A stretch of DNA of 64,000 bases from Ruminococcaceae bacterium AB4001 (GCA_000621765.1 JHXJ01000001.1:248001-312000); one strand, 5' to 3'. Positions 50,489 to 59,714 are shown, counted from the first letter of the stretch. Translations and numbers: made by a program. Notes: a model not told the origin generated them from the sequence alone.

Positions 50489-50516
50489 TTAATTTCTCAC
50501 CTCCTGTTCAAATTGA

Positions 50517-50834
50517 TTACCACCATGATTTACTTCTATACCCTTTCACCTTTCCGTCTGTTCCTCTGAAACAATCCCTCCCGAAAATATCCTTATCGTA
50601 GTATCCTTTTACCCTTCCATCTCTGCCTCTCTCGCACTTACGGCCCCAGATGTCAGTGTCATGATAAGACTTTACCCTTCCATCTCTGCCTCTCTCGCAC
50701 TTGCGTCCCCAGATATCAGTATCTTGATAAGATTTGACTCTGCCGTCATTTCCGCGAGTGCATTTCCGGCCCCAAATGTCCGTGCTTGAGTAGCCTGTTT
50801 TCTTTCCATTCTTGTTGTAGTAGTTGTAACCCAT
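50517..50834 (-). CDS. Small protein of four to five 21-residue repeats
   Basis: 105 aa consisting almost entirely of copies of the unit TDIWGRKCERGRDGRVKSY with small changes: three near-perfect units, a diverged first (KNGKKTGYSS) and last (KDIFGRDCFRGTDGKVKGY). The protein is very basic and each unit has one cysteine, so a folded beta-repeat such as a YD/MORN-like strip, or metal or nucleic-acid binding, is possible. An AGGAGAAAAG site precedes the ATG. No family recognised. The repeats are also near-identical at DNA level, indicating recent duplication. Confidence 0.7.
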   Translation of the reverse strand: MGYNYYNKNGKKTGYSSTDIWGRKCTRGNDGRVKSYQDTDIWGRKCERGRDGRVKSYHDTDIWGRKCERGRDGRVKGYYDKDIFGRDCFRGTDGKVKGYRSKSWW

Positions 50835-50965
50835 TTTCTTTTCTCCTTTTTATTAAATAGTCCGTTTGCGGTGCACCGACAGATAAGTGCTGACGGTCAC
50901 TGTTATTGAACTTTACGTCCCAATAACCAGACGATGTATTTAGTTGTTGAGCAGATTATATTGGC

Positions 50966-51130
50966 ATGTTTTTTTCTGCCGGTAATCTGATGTCCAAATC
51001 TGGGAAAGAAGACGATATAGTTTTCATTTTTCAGAACGGACATCAGTTTCCCTTTGCAAAATTGCAGCTGCTTAAAATGTCTAACATGATGAATGAAGTG
51101 AACGAGGTTCTCAGGAAAACAACTGCTTAA
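50966..51130 (+). CDS. Possible 54-aa protein with NGHQFP motif
   Basis: The ORF contains DDIVFIFQNGHQFPFAKLQL and ends NEVLRKTTA. It shares the NGHQFP motif, and a 14-bp identical DNA stretch, with the 27-aa ORF before the giant kinase gene. No good ribosome site is seen for either candidate start (50966 or 50990). It lies 20 bp before the sigma-region-4-like gene. 50835-50965 holds nothing else recognisable. Confidence 0.35.
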   Translation: MFFSAGNLMSKSGKEDDIVFIFQNGHQFPFAKLQLLKMSNMMNEVNEVLRKTTA

Positions 51131-51150
51131 GAAAATTGGAGGAGATATTT

Positions 51151-51489
51151 ATGAAGAATGAATGTTTTTGCGTATGTACAGTTGATATGAAGCATATTTA
51201 TAATGCAATCAGGAATCTTCCTGAAACTGAGTCAGGTATTATTAACCTTCTTTATGGTCTGACGGATGACGGGAAGAGAACACCTTATGAACTTGCAGAA
51301 AAATATGGTTGTAAGATCACTGATATTTTTACTGTCAGAGATTCTGTTCTCAAATTACTTCGCCGTGAGATGAGAGCAAACTATAATCACAAGCATGTCA
51401 TCAAGTGCGAGAATTGCTTGAACAGTAAATGGCTAAGACGAGGAAGACGTGGCGAAAGTCTCTTGATGGAAGCAATACTTGCTTCCTAA
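51151..51489 (+). CDS. Sigma-70 region-4-like protein
   Basis: 112 aa. The centre reads as a sigma region 4 helix-turn-helix (LPETESGIINLLYGL...TPYELAEKYGCKITDIFTVRDSVLKLLRREM) but there is no region 2. A short basic tail with a C-x2-C pair follows (KCENCLNSKWLRR). Such small proteins act as phage-type late regulators, anti-activators or HTH repressors. The ATG at 51151 follows GGAGGAGATA. It lies 30 bp upstream of the PP2C gene, probably in one transcript. Confidence 0.65.
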   Translation: MKNECFCVCTVDMKHIYNAIRNLPETESGIINLLYGLTDDGKRTPYELAEKYGCKITDIFTVRDSVLKLLRREMRANYNHKHVIKCENCLNSKWLRRGRRGESLLMEAILAS

Positions 51490-51519
51490 AGAGATAAGAA
51501 AAAGGGTTGAAATAAGCAA

Positions 51520-52266
51520 ATGATCAAATACTATGCTTTTACTGAAAAGGGAAACGAAAAGAAGACTAATGATGACAAGATCATGGTTGACGATAGAATC
51601 GTTGAAAAAGGAAAGTGTTCAGGGTCAAAGGAAAAGATGCTTGTAAGTATTGTCTGCGATGGTGTTGGCAGTACAGCTTATGGTGCCCGGGCAGCAGAGA
51701 TAGTTGCTGATAGTTTTATATCTTATAATGCCGAAGATTTATCAACAAATCTATTAGAAAAGCACATTAACTTGGTTAACCAGAAGATTATTGAAGAACA
51801 GGAACAAAAGAAAGAGGGATACTGTATGGCGTCTACAGTTGCCGGTCTGATTATATATGAAGATAATTTTCTTTCGTTTAATCTAGGCGATACCAGAATT
51901 TATGAATTGACATCGGGTTATCTTTCTAGGCTGTCATTCGATCATACTGTCAAAAGTGAAACAAACTTTCTCTTTTCCAGCAATACCAGTAAAAAAGATG
52001 CTCTTACCCGTTATATGGGTGGTGAAGGCATGACATGTTATCCATATTATTATGGGGGAAAGATAAACAATGAGAGTTTATTCCTTATTTGTAGCGATGG
52101 GATTTACAAGAGTCTTTCTGAAAGGGATATTAGAGAAGTACTAATGTCAAGTAATACGCTAAAAGAAATGGCAGACATATTGTTTCAACAAGCTTGTGAG
52201 GGAGGCTCTTCTGATGACAAAAGCATTGTGCTGATTGATTGCTCTGAGAAGGAAAAAGTCGATTAA
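51520..52266 (+). CDS. PP2C-family protein phosphatase
   Basis: 248 aa. PP2C motifs in order: TEKGNEKKTNDDKI near residue 3-20 (RxxNEDx-like), VSIVCDGVGS near 48 (metal aspartate), NLGDTRIYEL near 125, LICSDGIY near 188 and GSSDDKSIVLI near 232. It removes phosphate from Ser/Thr. It is the only recognisable counterpart to the giant kinase in the same island, so an on/off pair is plausible but unproven because the genes are 5 kb apart. Confidence 0.88.
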   Translation: MIKYYAFTEKGNEKKTNDDKIMVDDRIVEKGKCSGSKEKMLVSIVCDGVGSTAYGARAAEIVADSFISYNAEDLSTNLLEKHINLVNQKIIEEQEQKKEGYCMASTVAGLIIYEDNFLSFNLGDTRIYELTSGYLSRLSFDHTVKSETNFLFSSNTSKKDALTRYMGGEGMTCYPYYYGGKINNESLFLICSDGIYKSLSERDIREVLMSSNTLKEMADILFQQACEGGSSDDKSIVLIDCSEKEKVD

Positions 52267-52274
52267 TTGAAAAA

Positions 52275-52304
52275 TGATGAGTTTCTGCGAAGAGAAACTC
52301 ATCA
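52275..52304. terminator. Perfect 12-bp hairpin between convergent genes
   Basis: Arms 52275-52286 and 52293-52304 pair fully with a 6-nt loop. It lies between the PP2C and ADP-ribosylglycohydrolase genes and marks the approximate right end of the AT-rich island. Confidence 0.8.
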
Positions 52305-52338
52305 TCCTCCGTATGTCTTTCATCTATTAATCGCGTTA

Positions 52339-53145
52339 TCAGATCATGGCGATTATTTCTGCGGAAAACCTCTTGATTATCTCCATTATGTCCTCCGGAA
52401 TGAATTCCTCTGCTTTCTTCACGATATCTGCAGGTGTTGTCCAGAATGCTTCTGCAATCGCTCCTGCAATAGCGCAGAGCGTATCTGTGTCGCCGCCGAT
52501 GTACATGACATTTCTCAATGTTGACTCATAGCTGTCGGCTTCAAGGAAACATGTGAATGCTTCAGGCATAGTGTGCATGCAGTCTTCGACATGTTCGTAA
52601 TCGGGACGGATGTCGTCCAATGTCCTGGACAGGTCATATCCGAATTCGTCCTCAAGATACTTCTTAATCTCTTCCTTGGAAGCTCTGTTTCTTGCCATGA
52701 AGATAGCTGAAGCGGTTGACTCCGCACCCTTTATTCCTTCCGGATGATTGTGGGTAATCTCAGCTGTCCATCTTGCGACTTCCCTGGTTCTTTCAATCGT
52801 GTCGTAGAGCCAGCCGACAGAAGATACTCTCATACCGGAACCGTTACCATAACTTCCGTACGGTTCAGGGTCATCAGAAAGTACCCAGCCTATAAACTTT
52901 GCACCATATCCTGCATAAGGATACTTCTGTCCCCACTTCTTCAATGACTTGATTAATGCGGCTTTAACTGTCGCCTCGTCTGCGTCCTTTCCTACATCAA
53001 GGAGTGCTTCTGCAACCGCAACGGTCATTACGGAATCGTCCGTATAGTCACACTCGGAAGTAAAGAGCTCGAACTCTCTGCTCTTATTACCTCTGTCAAA
53101 TTCAAATCTGCTTCCAACGATATCTCCGATAATAGCTCCAAACAT
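52339..53145 (-). CDS. ADP-ribosylglycohydrolase (DraG-like)
   Basis: 268 aa. GAIIGDIVGSRFEF at the N-terminus, YTDDSVMTVAVAEAL near residue 33 (metal-binding TDD) and GGDTDTLCAIAGAIAEAFW near 220 (second metal site) are the diagnostic ADP-ribosyl-(dinitrogenase reductase) hydrolase motifs. It removes ADP-ribose from proteins or nucleic acids. A GGAGGTAG site precedes the ATG. Base composition returns to that of the core chromosome here. A functional link with KptA, which produces ADP-ribose 1",2"-cyclic phosphate, is possible but the genes are 36 kb apart. Confidence 0.92.
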   Translation of the reverse strand: MFGAIIGDIVGSRFEFDRGNKSREFELFTSECDYTDDSVMTVAVAEALLDVGKDADEATVKAALIKSLKKWGQKYPYAGYGAKFIGWVLSDDPEPYGSYGNGSGMRVSSVGWLYDTIERTREVARWTAEITHNHPEGIKGAESTASAIFMARNRASKEEIKKYLEDEFGYDLSRTLDDIRPDYEHVEDCMHTMPEAFTCFLEADSYESTLRNVMYIGGDTDTLCAIAGAIAEAFWTTPADIVKKAEEFIPEDIMEIIKRFSAEIIAMI

Positions 53146-53419
53146 ATATCTACCTCCTGTGATTAATTATTTTGATCAGGCTGCCCTTTATGGCTATATC
53201 TTACCACTCCGAAAAGAGCAGAGGTCGCCTGTGAAGCGACAATTACTTTGCTGTTCTGAGACGGCTTTTTCCGGCTTTATCCGAAAGGTATAATATGACG
53301 AAAACATCTATATAATTGCATTCAATCGACAATTGATTTTAGCATGTGATTTCGTCATTTCAAGGATGGCGCTTGCCTGAAGATTTATAAGGTTGAACAG
53401 GGGGAAAGAAACTGAGTTT

Positions 53420-53938
53420 ATGAATAAGATACTTGAGACAGAAAGACTCTTTTTGCGTGAGATGAACATGGATGACTTCGATGCGCTTTTCGCGGTGCTC
53501 GGAGATAAAGACATCATGGAACATTATCCGTATATCTTTGATGAAGAACGTGTAAGGGCTTGGATAGAGCGCAACATGAACCGGTATAAGGATTACGGGT
53601 TCGGGCTTTGGGTTGTGTGCCTGAAGAGTACGGGCGAGATGATCGGCGACTGCGGACTTACGCTCCAGAATATCGAAGGTGAGATGCTGCCTGAGATCGG
53701 TTATCACATAAGGGCAGACCAGCAGCACAAAGGATACGCGAAGGAAGCTGCATCAGCTGTGAGGGACTGGGCTTTCGCGAATACGGATTATCCGGCGCTG
53801 TATTCCTACTGCAAATATACCAATGTCGGATCGTATAAGACTGCTGAATCGATAGGGATGCATTTCGAGAAGGAGTATCCCGATGAGGATAACAAGATCA
53901 CGCATGTGTCGGTGATCAGAAGAGGCGATATCGTCTGA
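53420..53938 (+). CDS. RimJ/RimL-type GNAT acetyltransferase
   Basis: 172 aa. LETERLFLREMNMDDFDALF at the start, IGYHIRADQQHKGYAKEAA (acetyl-CoA loop) near 100 and NVGSYKTAESIGMHFEKEY near 140 are typical of the Acetyltransf_3 branch, which acts on protein N-termini or small amines. The ATG at 53420 is preferred because GGGGGAAAG lies upstream; a TTG-initiated form from 53393 overlaps that site. Confidence 0.87.
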   Translation: MNKILETERLFLREMNMDDFDALFAVLGDKDIMEHYPYIFDEERVRAWIERNMNRYKDYGFGLWVVCLKSTGEMIGDCGLTLQNIEGEMLPEIGYHIRADQQHKGYAKEAASAVRDWAFANTDYPALYSYCKYTNVGSYKTAESIGMHFEKEYPDEDNKITHVSVIRRGDIV

Positions 53939-54060
53939 AAATGCATCAATTTGGCATAGGTTTTAAGACAAATCCGGTTTTCCGGTTTCCAAAAGGTCAA
54001 GAATAATTTATAGTAATGATGGGAAATAGGAAGCAAGACCCGCCTTTGGGAGGAATCACT

Positions 54061-56415
54061 ATGAAAAAATTCGCCGCTTTTGCAATGGCAGCAGTCATGT
54101 TCTGCTCGCTGCTGATGACATCATGCAGTTCAAAAGAAAACGATGCCAATGTGATCAAGAAGACTGATCCCTGGTATGAATCATACAGGTACGACCTTAA
54201 GATCGATCTGAATTCCAATCAGGACTGCATGGGGCATATTGCATGTTATGGTAATGACAGACTGTATTTCTTTTACAACATTTACGATTACTCTGATTAC
54301 GATAACAGCCACAACTTATATTTTGATACATACGATGACAGTGGCGAGCAGCTCAGCCACAAGAGGCTTTACACTTCTTCAGGTTACACGCTTACAGGGA
54401 TCCAATCCGTAAAGCCTTCTGACGACGGAAAGAACATTGATGCGCTGGTAGAGGTTTTTCAACCAGGCGCATTCAGCCATGCCTGCTGCAAGATCGATAT
54501 TGAGACCGGAGAAGTTTCCGGAATAAAGATCCTGAAAATGAACGGACAATCATCGGTTGAGGTCAATGACTACGGCTTTTCTGAAGTTCATGCCTTAGGT
54601 GATTACTACGTCGCTGTCGTCATGGACGGCATGTCGGGTCGTGATTTTACGTATTACTTTTTCGTATTCAAGGGATCGGAATACATTTCCACGCTCGACA
54701 TTTCCTCGATTAACGGACTGACAATGCTTGAAGACTTTTCGTATGACAAGGAAAGCAACACTGTATATTCGCTTGTCTACACCAGAAATGAAGGCCATCT
54801 GTTAGTGGAATTCGATCCGGAAACCGGAGCACTCAAGAACAAGAACAAGTATGATCCGGCTGATGATGAACCCACCGTGGCAGATTTTACGGCATTAAGC
54901 TCGGGCGGACTTTATAAACTCGACACCATGGGAAACATCACGCAGTATAATCTCGAGACGAAGACGGAAGAGGTCGTATTGGACAATGGATGGTATACGC
55001 CGTATTTCTCGGATCTTACATTTTCAAAACTGATCCATTGTGCAGGAGACAAGTTCGTCTCATTAACATCGAAATTCTACGATTACGCAACATATACATC
55101 AAACTACGTTATCTCGGCAACCATAATCAAGAAGGCAGAAACAAATCCCAATGCCGGCAAGAAGATAATAGAGATCGTCATGCCCGTGTCCATTGAAGCC
55201 CTGTCGGATTACATGTCAAAAGCGATATATGAGTTTAATAAGACAGATAATGAATATCTGATTAGGGTGTGGAGCAAGTATAAGACCGGCTTTAAGACAG
55301 GAAGAATGCTCTTCTGGGTTGCTGACCAGGATGAAAAAACATTCACGATGATACAGGAGTTAAATGGTGAAGATGGACCGGATCTTTCCATAGGCATCCA
55401 GCAGAACTATGCGATGAGAGATGACGTGTTTGAAGACCTGTCGGGTTATCTTGATCAGGATGTGCTGGACAAGCAGTTCGGCAACATCATCGAAGCAGCG
55501 AGGATGGACGGCAAACTGTATTTCCTGCCGGTAACGATATGTATCGAAGGACTTGTCACTGACAGGAGCTATATCGCGCCTGATGCCAGCGGTCTTACTT
55601 TCGAAGAGTATGACAAGATGGTCAGGGAAAAACTCGACGGATTCCAGCCTTACGACTATCCTCTTTCGAGCTTCAGCGGCAGGTATCCTTTCATAATGTC
55701 CTGCATCGATACAAAAGCGGCGACCGAAGGCGATACGGTTAATTTCGATACGGAACAGTTCCGCAAGACCGTCGAGTATACAAAAGAAAACATTGTGGAC
55801 AGCACAATTGATCTGGAAACTGAATTTGCACTCGAGAAGCAGAAACCCCGTACCGGTTCGCGCTACGATATGCTCTACAGTTATCTGGACTTCGTTAAAG
55901 CATGCAATAGCAGCGTTGACAGTTATACGGTTATCGGAACCCCCTCGGTAAATGCTGCAGGCCCGAGATTCAGGGCATCCGAGACGATATCTGTTACGGC
56001 ATCTTCCGACATGAAGGAAGGGTGCAGGAAGTTCATCAATTACCTGTTCAGAGGAGACTGGATGGACGATTCTTCAATGGAGTTTTTCTCTCTGGTCACC
56101 AATAAGGAGATCATGAAAAAGAACATCTCCGTCTTATCCGCAAGAACCACCGAAGAATACGATAAGATGATGAGCCTTGACGTTAAATTCCCTGCCGATG
56201 ACCTTGTCCTTTTCGGAGACAAGAGATCCAGCGCGGACATGGAAGAGCAGTTCTATAACTGTATGTCGACCATATCAACATACTACTATCAGGATAACAA
56301 GATATCGTCGATGATAATGGAAGAGTTAGGTCCTTATTTTGCAGGTGACCGTACGCTCGATGATGCGATCGCGATAATAAACGACCGTGTGAACAAGTAC
56401 GTTAAGGAGATGTAA
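54061..56415 (+). CDS. Large lipoprotein, solute-binding-protein-like
   Basis: 784 aa from the ATG at 54061, which follows GGGAGGAAT. Lipoprotein signal MKKFAAFAMAAVMFCSLLMTSC with the lipobox cysteine at residue 22. The first 350 residues look like beta-propeller-type strands. From about 365 (NKTDNEYLIRVWSKY...DGPDLSI) to the end the pattern matches family 1 extracellular solute-binding proteins, including LSGYLDQDVLDKQF and AARMDGKLYFLPV. No transporter genes adjoin it, so it may act as a sensor or binding protein rather than a classic ABC component. Its 3' end overlaps the convergent Lgt-like gene by 14 bp. Confidence 0.78.
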   Translation: MKKFAAFAMAAVMFCSLLMTSCSSKENDANVIKKTDPWYESYRYDLKIDLNSNQDCMGHIACYGNDRLYFFYNIYDYSDYDNSHNLYFDTYDDSGEQLSHKRLYTSSGYTLTGIQSVKPSDDGKNIDALVEVFQPGAFSHACCKIDIETGEVSGIKILKMNGQSSVEVNDYGFSEVHALGDYYVAVVMDGMSGRDFTYYFFVFKGSEYISTLDISSINGLTMLEDFSYDKESNTVYSLVYTRNEGHLLVEFDPETGALKNKNKYDPADDEPTVADFTALSSGGLYKLDTMGNITQYNLETKTEEVVLDNGWYTPYFSDLTFSKLIHCAGDKFVSLTSKFYDYATYTSNYVISATIIKKAETNPNAGKKIIEIVMPVSIEALSDYMSKAIYEFNKTDNEYLIRVWSKYKTGFKTGRMLFWVADQDEKTFTMIQELNGEDGPDLSIGIQQNYAMRDDVFEDLSGYLDQDVLDKQFGNIIEAARMDGKLYFLPVTICIEGLVTDRSYIAPDASGLTFEEYDKMVREKLDGFQPYDYPLSSFSGRYPFIMSCIDTKAATEGDTVNFDTEQFRKTVEYTKENIVDSTIDLETEFALEKQKPRTGSRYDMLYSYLDFVKACNSSVDSYTVIGTPSVNAAGPRFRASETISVTASSDMKEGCRKFINYLFRGDWMDDSSMEFFSLVTNKEIMKKNISVLSARTTEEYDKMMSLDVKFPADDLVLFGDKRSSADMEEQFYNCMSTISTYYYQDNKISSMIMEELGPYFAGDRTLDDAIAIINDRVNKYVKEM

Positions 56416-57130
56416 GATCAGGTCTTTTTTCTTCGCCCGGTCTGACTATCTTCTTCCAGACAAAGAGGATAACAAGTGCGATCGCGCCTGCAACAAGGAC
56501 CGTGATCTGTCCTGATGCGATGACCGATCCGTCGTGATAGAACCTGAGATATTCGAGAATGAATCTTACAGGGATCACGATACCAACGATTATGAATATT
56601 GCCCTGACCTTGTTCTTCATCCTGAGGATGAGTATCAGGGCGATCACATGTGATATGAGGAACACGATCAGGTCGACTATCTGGGCAGGGAAGTAAGAGC
56701 CTCCATCGGCACTGTGATAGACGACAGCGAAAATACCGTCATAAGGTTTTCCATGGCAGCATCCGGCGAAAAGACATCCAAACTTGGCAAGCCCGTACAT
56801 GAGAGGGGCAGCCGCAACGAAAGATGCCATTACGCATTCGGGCTTATCCCTGATTATCAGTGTGGATATGAAGATCCCTATAACCATTCCGACGACAGCG
56901 GCAAGGCCCGAAAAGCCTACCTGGAGGCCTTCTGAGGTGAACCTGATCGCTGCTGCCAGAGAGATGAAGAGCGTGCAGACAAAGGTCAGAAGACTCGTGT
57001 AGAATATCGCGTCCTTCCCGACCTTAAATTTTCGCATCAGCAGTATCGCCGATGTAAACCCTATTATCACTGAAAGAACGACTATCAGGGAATAGGGAGA
57101 TCTGGGAAGATTCGGGATATCGATGTGCAT
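56402..57130 (-). CDS. Prolipoprotein diacylglyceryl transferase-like protein
   Basis: 242 aa, seven TM helices. FGCLFAGCCHGKPYDG near residue 125-140, GSYFPAQIVDLIVF near 155 and VRFILEYLRFYHDGS near 195 correspond to conserved Lgt regions with the key Arg residues. Lgt moves diacylglyceryl from phosphatidylglycerol to lipobox cysteines. The cysteine-rich GCLFAGCC variant and short length suggest a paralogue rather than the housekeeping enzyme. It starts 3 bp after the stop of the Pro/Ala-rich membrane protein gene. Confidence 0.75.
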   Translation of the reverse strand: MHIDIPNLPRSPYSLIVVLSVIIGFTSAILLMRKFKVGKDAIFYTSLLTFVCTLFISLAAAIRFTSEGLQVGFSGLAAVVGMVIGIFISTLIIRDKPECVMASFVAAAPLMYGLAKFGCLFAGCCHGKPYDGIFAVVYHSADGGSYFPAQIVDLIVFLISHVIALILILRMKNKVRAIFIIVGIVIPVRFILEYLRFYHDGSVIASGQITVLVAGAIALVILFVWKKIVRPGEEKRPDLTSP

Positions 57131-57133
57131 CTG

Positions 57134-57829
57134 TCAGAATCCGCGGCACTGGCTCACAATGTAGCTGCACATTGCAACGGCGATGATGATGAGGGTGATG
57201 TAAGCGATCAGGAGACCGATATAGATCCACATCAGGACCTTCGGGAACTTGCTTTCCTTGAACTTTACGCGGGCGATTATCATGAGCACCCAGGAAGCGA
57301 TATAAGCGGCAATCGTTAAACTTGCGATGATCAATGATACGGAGCCTGTTGTGGTATCGGAGGCGTTCAGCTTAATATTCTGAATGAATTCGCTTGAGAT
57401 ACTGGATAGGGCACTGGGCGCGAACTGCAGAACCAGTGAGATGACGCAGAGCAGGATGCATGTCTTTTTCTTGGCAGATCTTTCTGCGGGAGTCAGTCCG
57501 TCGACCGGAGTATCCAAGTTAGGTGCCTGATATACGGGCATCTGATACGCAGGCTGCTGATATACGGGAGGCACATACTGAGCCTGGGCAGGCTGCTGGT
57601 ATTGGGCCTGCTGGTAAGGCTGTCCCTGTACCGGCTGCTGAAACTGCGGCTGTTGATACTGCTGCACGGGTTGGGGTGCCGGAGCAGGCGCGGGAGCAGG
57701 CTGGTAGGCCTGTACGGGCTGAGGTGCAGGTGCGGGAGCGGGTGCAGGTGCCGGAGCGGGAGCAGGCGCAGGTGCAGGTGCGGGCTGAACCGGCTGCTGA
57801 GGGATATTAACATTGTTACTGTTGTCCAT
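57134..57829 (-). CDS. Membrane protein with Pro/Ala/Gln-rich N-terminus
   Basis: 231 aa. Residues 12-100 are low-complexity: a run of PA dipeptides, then PQPVQ and YQQP repeats ending YQAPNLDTPV. Three TM helices follow (about 125-145, 165-190, 200-225), in the style of DUF4190/YIP1-like small membrane proteins that carry a disordered proline-rich cytosolic tail. Function unknown. Likely in an operon with the Lgt-like gene. The repeats cause spurious long ORFs on the opposite strand. Confidence 0.7.
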   Translation of the reverse strand: MDNSNNVNIPQQPVQPAPAPAPAPAPAPAPAPAPAPQPVQAYQPAPAPAPAPQPVQQYQQPQFQQPVQGQPYQQAQYQQPAQAQYVPPVYQQPAYQMPVYQAPNLDTPVDGLTPAERSAKKKTCILLCVISLVLQFAPSALSSISSEFIQNIKLNASDTTTGSVSLIIASLTIAAYIASWVLMIIARVKFKESKFPKVLMWIYIGLLIAYITLIIIAVAMCSYIVSQCRGF

Positions 57830-57982
57830 TTTCGTGTCCCCTTAAGAAAATATGTGTTTCCATTCCGCCCGTATTCTATCACATCCTGTGGGGCTTGTAT
57901 CAGGAGGGCGGCCGGGCCGGTATTGCAAACTTCTGACTAAGCAGATGGCACGGATGGCTCTATTTCATAGTTCAAATGTCAA

Positions 57983-58011
57983 TTGATATCGGTTTTCGCT
58001 ATTCATATAAT
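57983..58011 (+). promoter_or_regulatory. Sigma-A promoter of the SulP permease gene
   Basis: TTGATA (57983-57988), 17-bp spacer, TATAAT (58006-58011); transcription would start about 35 bp before the ATG. Confidence 0.75.
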
Positions 58012-58052
58012 GCTGTGGTTTGAGACTAATCAGGTGGTAAAAGAGGATATTT

Positions 58053-59714
58053 ATGAAAGAATTCAAACCCAAGCTCTTCTCGGTAATGAAGAATTATTCA
58101 GGTCAGCAGCTCGTTAAGGATATCATTGCCGGAATAATCGTAGCGATAATCGCCCTCCCATTATCAATAGCGCTCGCGATCGCATCTGGAGTCGGCCCGG
58201 AAGCCGGTATCTACACGGCGATCGTTGCCGGATTCATCGTCTCCTTCCTCGGAGGAAGCCGCGTCCAGATCGCAGGACCTACGGCTGCTTTTGCCACTAT
58301 CGTTGCAGGCATCGTCATGAAAGACGGTACACAGGGCCTCATTATCGCGACCATAATGGCGGGCATCATACTTATCATAATGGGCTTCTGCAGATTCGGA
58401 AGCCTCCTCAAATACATACCTGACCCTATTACAACAGGATTTACAGCAGGCATCGCCGTCACGCTCTTCATCGGACAGATCAAGGACTTCACCGGCGTCA
58501 CTTACCAGAACGGCGAAAAGCCGGTCGAGACAGCCGAGAAAGTCATGGCACTTGTCAAGAACGCCGCTACTGCCAACTGGCAGGCTCTCATGATCGGCGC
58601 GATCGCCCTTGCCATCCTCATCGTCTGGCCCATGATCTTCAAGAAGATCCCCATCCCCAGCTCATTTGTCGCAGTCATTGTTACCGCTGCCTTAGTCGAG
58701 CTTCTCCACCTTGACGTAAATACCATCGGCAAGTCTTTCGAAAACATCCAGGCAGGACTTCCGCCTCTTAGCATAAGCCTCTCGATGTTCTCATTCGAGT
58801 CTGTCCGCGGACAGCTCTCTAATGCCGTAACCATCGCATTCCTTGCAGGCGTTGAGTCACTTCTCTCTGCAGTTGTCGCCGATTCCATGATCGGTTCCAA
58901 GCACCGCCCGAACATGGAACTCGTTGCACAGGGTGTCGGTAATATCGCATCCGCATGCTTCGGAGGAATCCCCGCAACAGGCGCGATCGCAAGAACTGCC
59001 GCAAACATAAAGAACGGCGGAAGAACGCCTATCGCCGGCATGGTGCATTCAGTCACTCTGCTCCTGGTAGTCGTCTTCCTGATGCCTTTCGCAAAGCTCA
59101 TCCCCATGCCCTGTATCGCTGCCATTCTTTTCCAGGCCGCATACAACATGAGCGGCTGGAGAAGATTCGTAAGCCAGGTCAAGAGCTCGCCCAAGAGCGA
59201 CATCGCAGTGCTCCTCATTACCTTCGTTCTTACGGTCGTATTTGATCTCGTCGTTGCTATCGAAGTCGGCGTTCTCCTTGCTGCAGTATTGTTCATGAAG
59301 AGAATGAGCGATGTAACACAGGTTGCCGGCTGGAAGGATTTCGATCCCGAGAACGATCCTGACAGCATCGATCTCCGCGTTCTTCCTGAGCACACACTCG
59401 TATATGAGATCTCCGGACCGATGTTCTTCGCATCTGCCGGCAAGATCCTCCAGATATCACCTAAGGAAGATACCAAGGCTCTTATCCTTCGTATGAGAAG
59501 CGTCAGCACGATAGATGCTACCGCCATGCGCAACCTTGAGATACTTTATAACGACTGCCAGAGCAGAGGCGTTAAGCTCATAATGTCCCACGTCAACGAG
59601 CAGCCCATGAAGGTCATACACAAGGCCGGCTTTGACAAGAAGGTCGGAGGCGAGAATTTCTGCGCGCATATCGATGATGCGCTCGCAAGGGCTCAGGAGA
59701 TAGTGAAGGCCTGA
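58053..59714 (+). CDS. SulP-family anion permease with STAS domain
   Basis: 553 aa. Residues about 20-405 contain the 12-14 TM SulP transporter core (GIIVAIIALPLSIALAIASGVGPEAGIYTAIV; QIAGPTAAFATIVAG; ACFGGIPATGAIARTAANI). A STAS domain follows (about 440-550; LVYEISGPMFFASAG, LILRMRSVSTIDATAMRNLE). It imports sulfate, bicarbonate or another anion. An AAAGAGGAT site precedes the ATG. Monocistronic, from a strong promoter. Confidence 0.94.
   Translation: MKEFKPKLFSVMKNYSGQQLVKDIIAGIIVAIIALPLSIALAIASGVGPEAGIYTAIVAGFIVSFLGGSRVQIAGPTAAFATIVAGIVMKDGTQGLIIATIMAGIILIIMGFCRFGSLLKYIPDPITTGFTAGIAVTLFIGQIKDFTGVTYQNGEKPVETAEKVMALVKNAATANWQALMIGAIALAILIVWPMIFKKIPIPSSFVAVIVTAALVELLHLDVNTIGKSFENIQAGLPPLSISLSMFSFESVRGQLSNAVTIAFLAGVESLLSAVVADSMIGSKHRPNMELVAQGVGNIASACFGGIPATGAIARTAANIKNGGRTPIAGMVHSVTLLLVVVFLMPFAKLIPMPCIAAILFQAAYNMSGWRRFVSQVKSSPKSDIAVLLITFVLTVVFDLVVAIEVGVLLAAVLFMKRMSDVTQVAGWKDFDPENDPDSIDLRVLPEHTLVYEISGPMFFASAGKILQISPKEDTKALILRMRSVSTIDATAMRNLEILYNDCQSRGVKLIMSHVNEQPMKVIHKAGFDKKVGGENFCAHIDDALARAQEIVKA

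Noticed and set aside
57523-57940. Plus-strand ORFs opposite the Pro/Ala-rich membrane protein
   Set aside because: They are mirror frames of the GC-rich PA/PQ repeats and lack ribosome sites.
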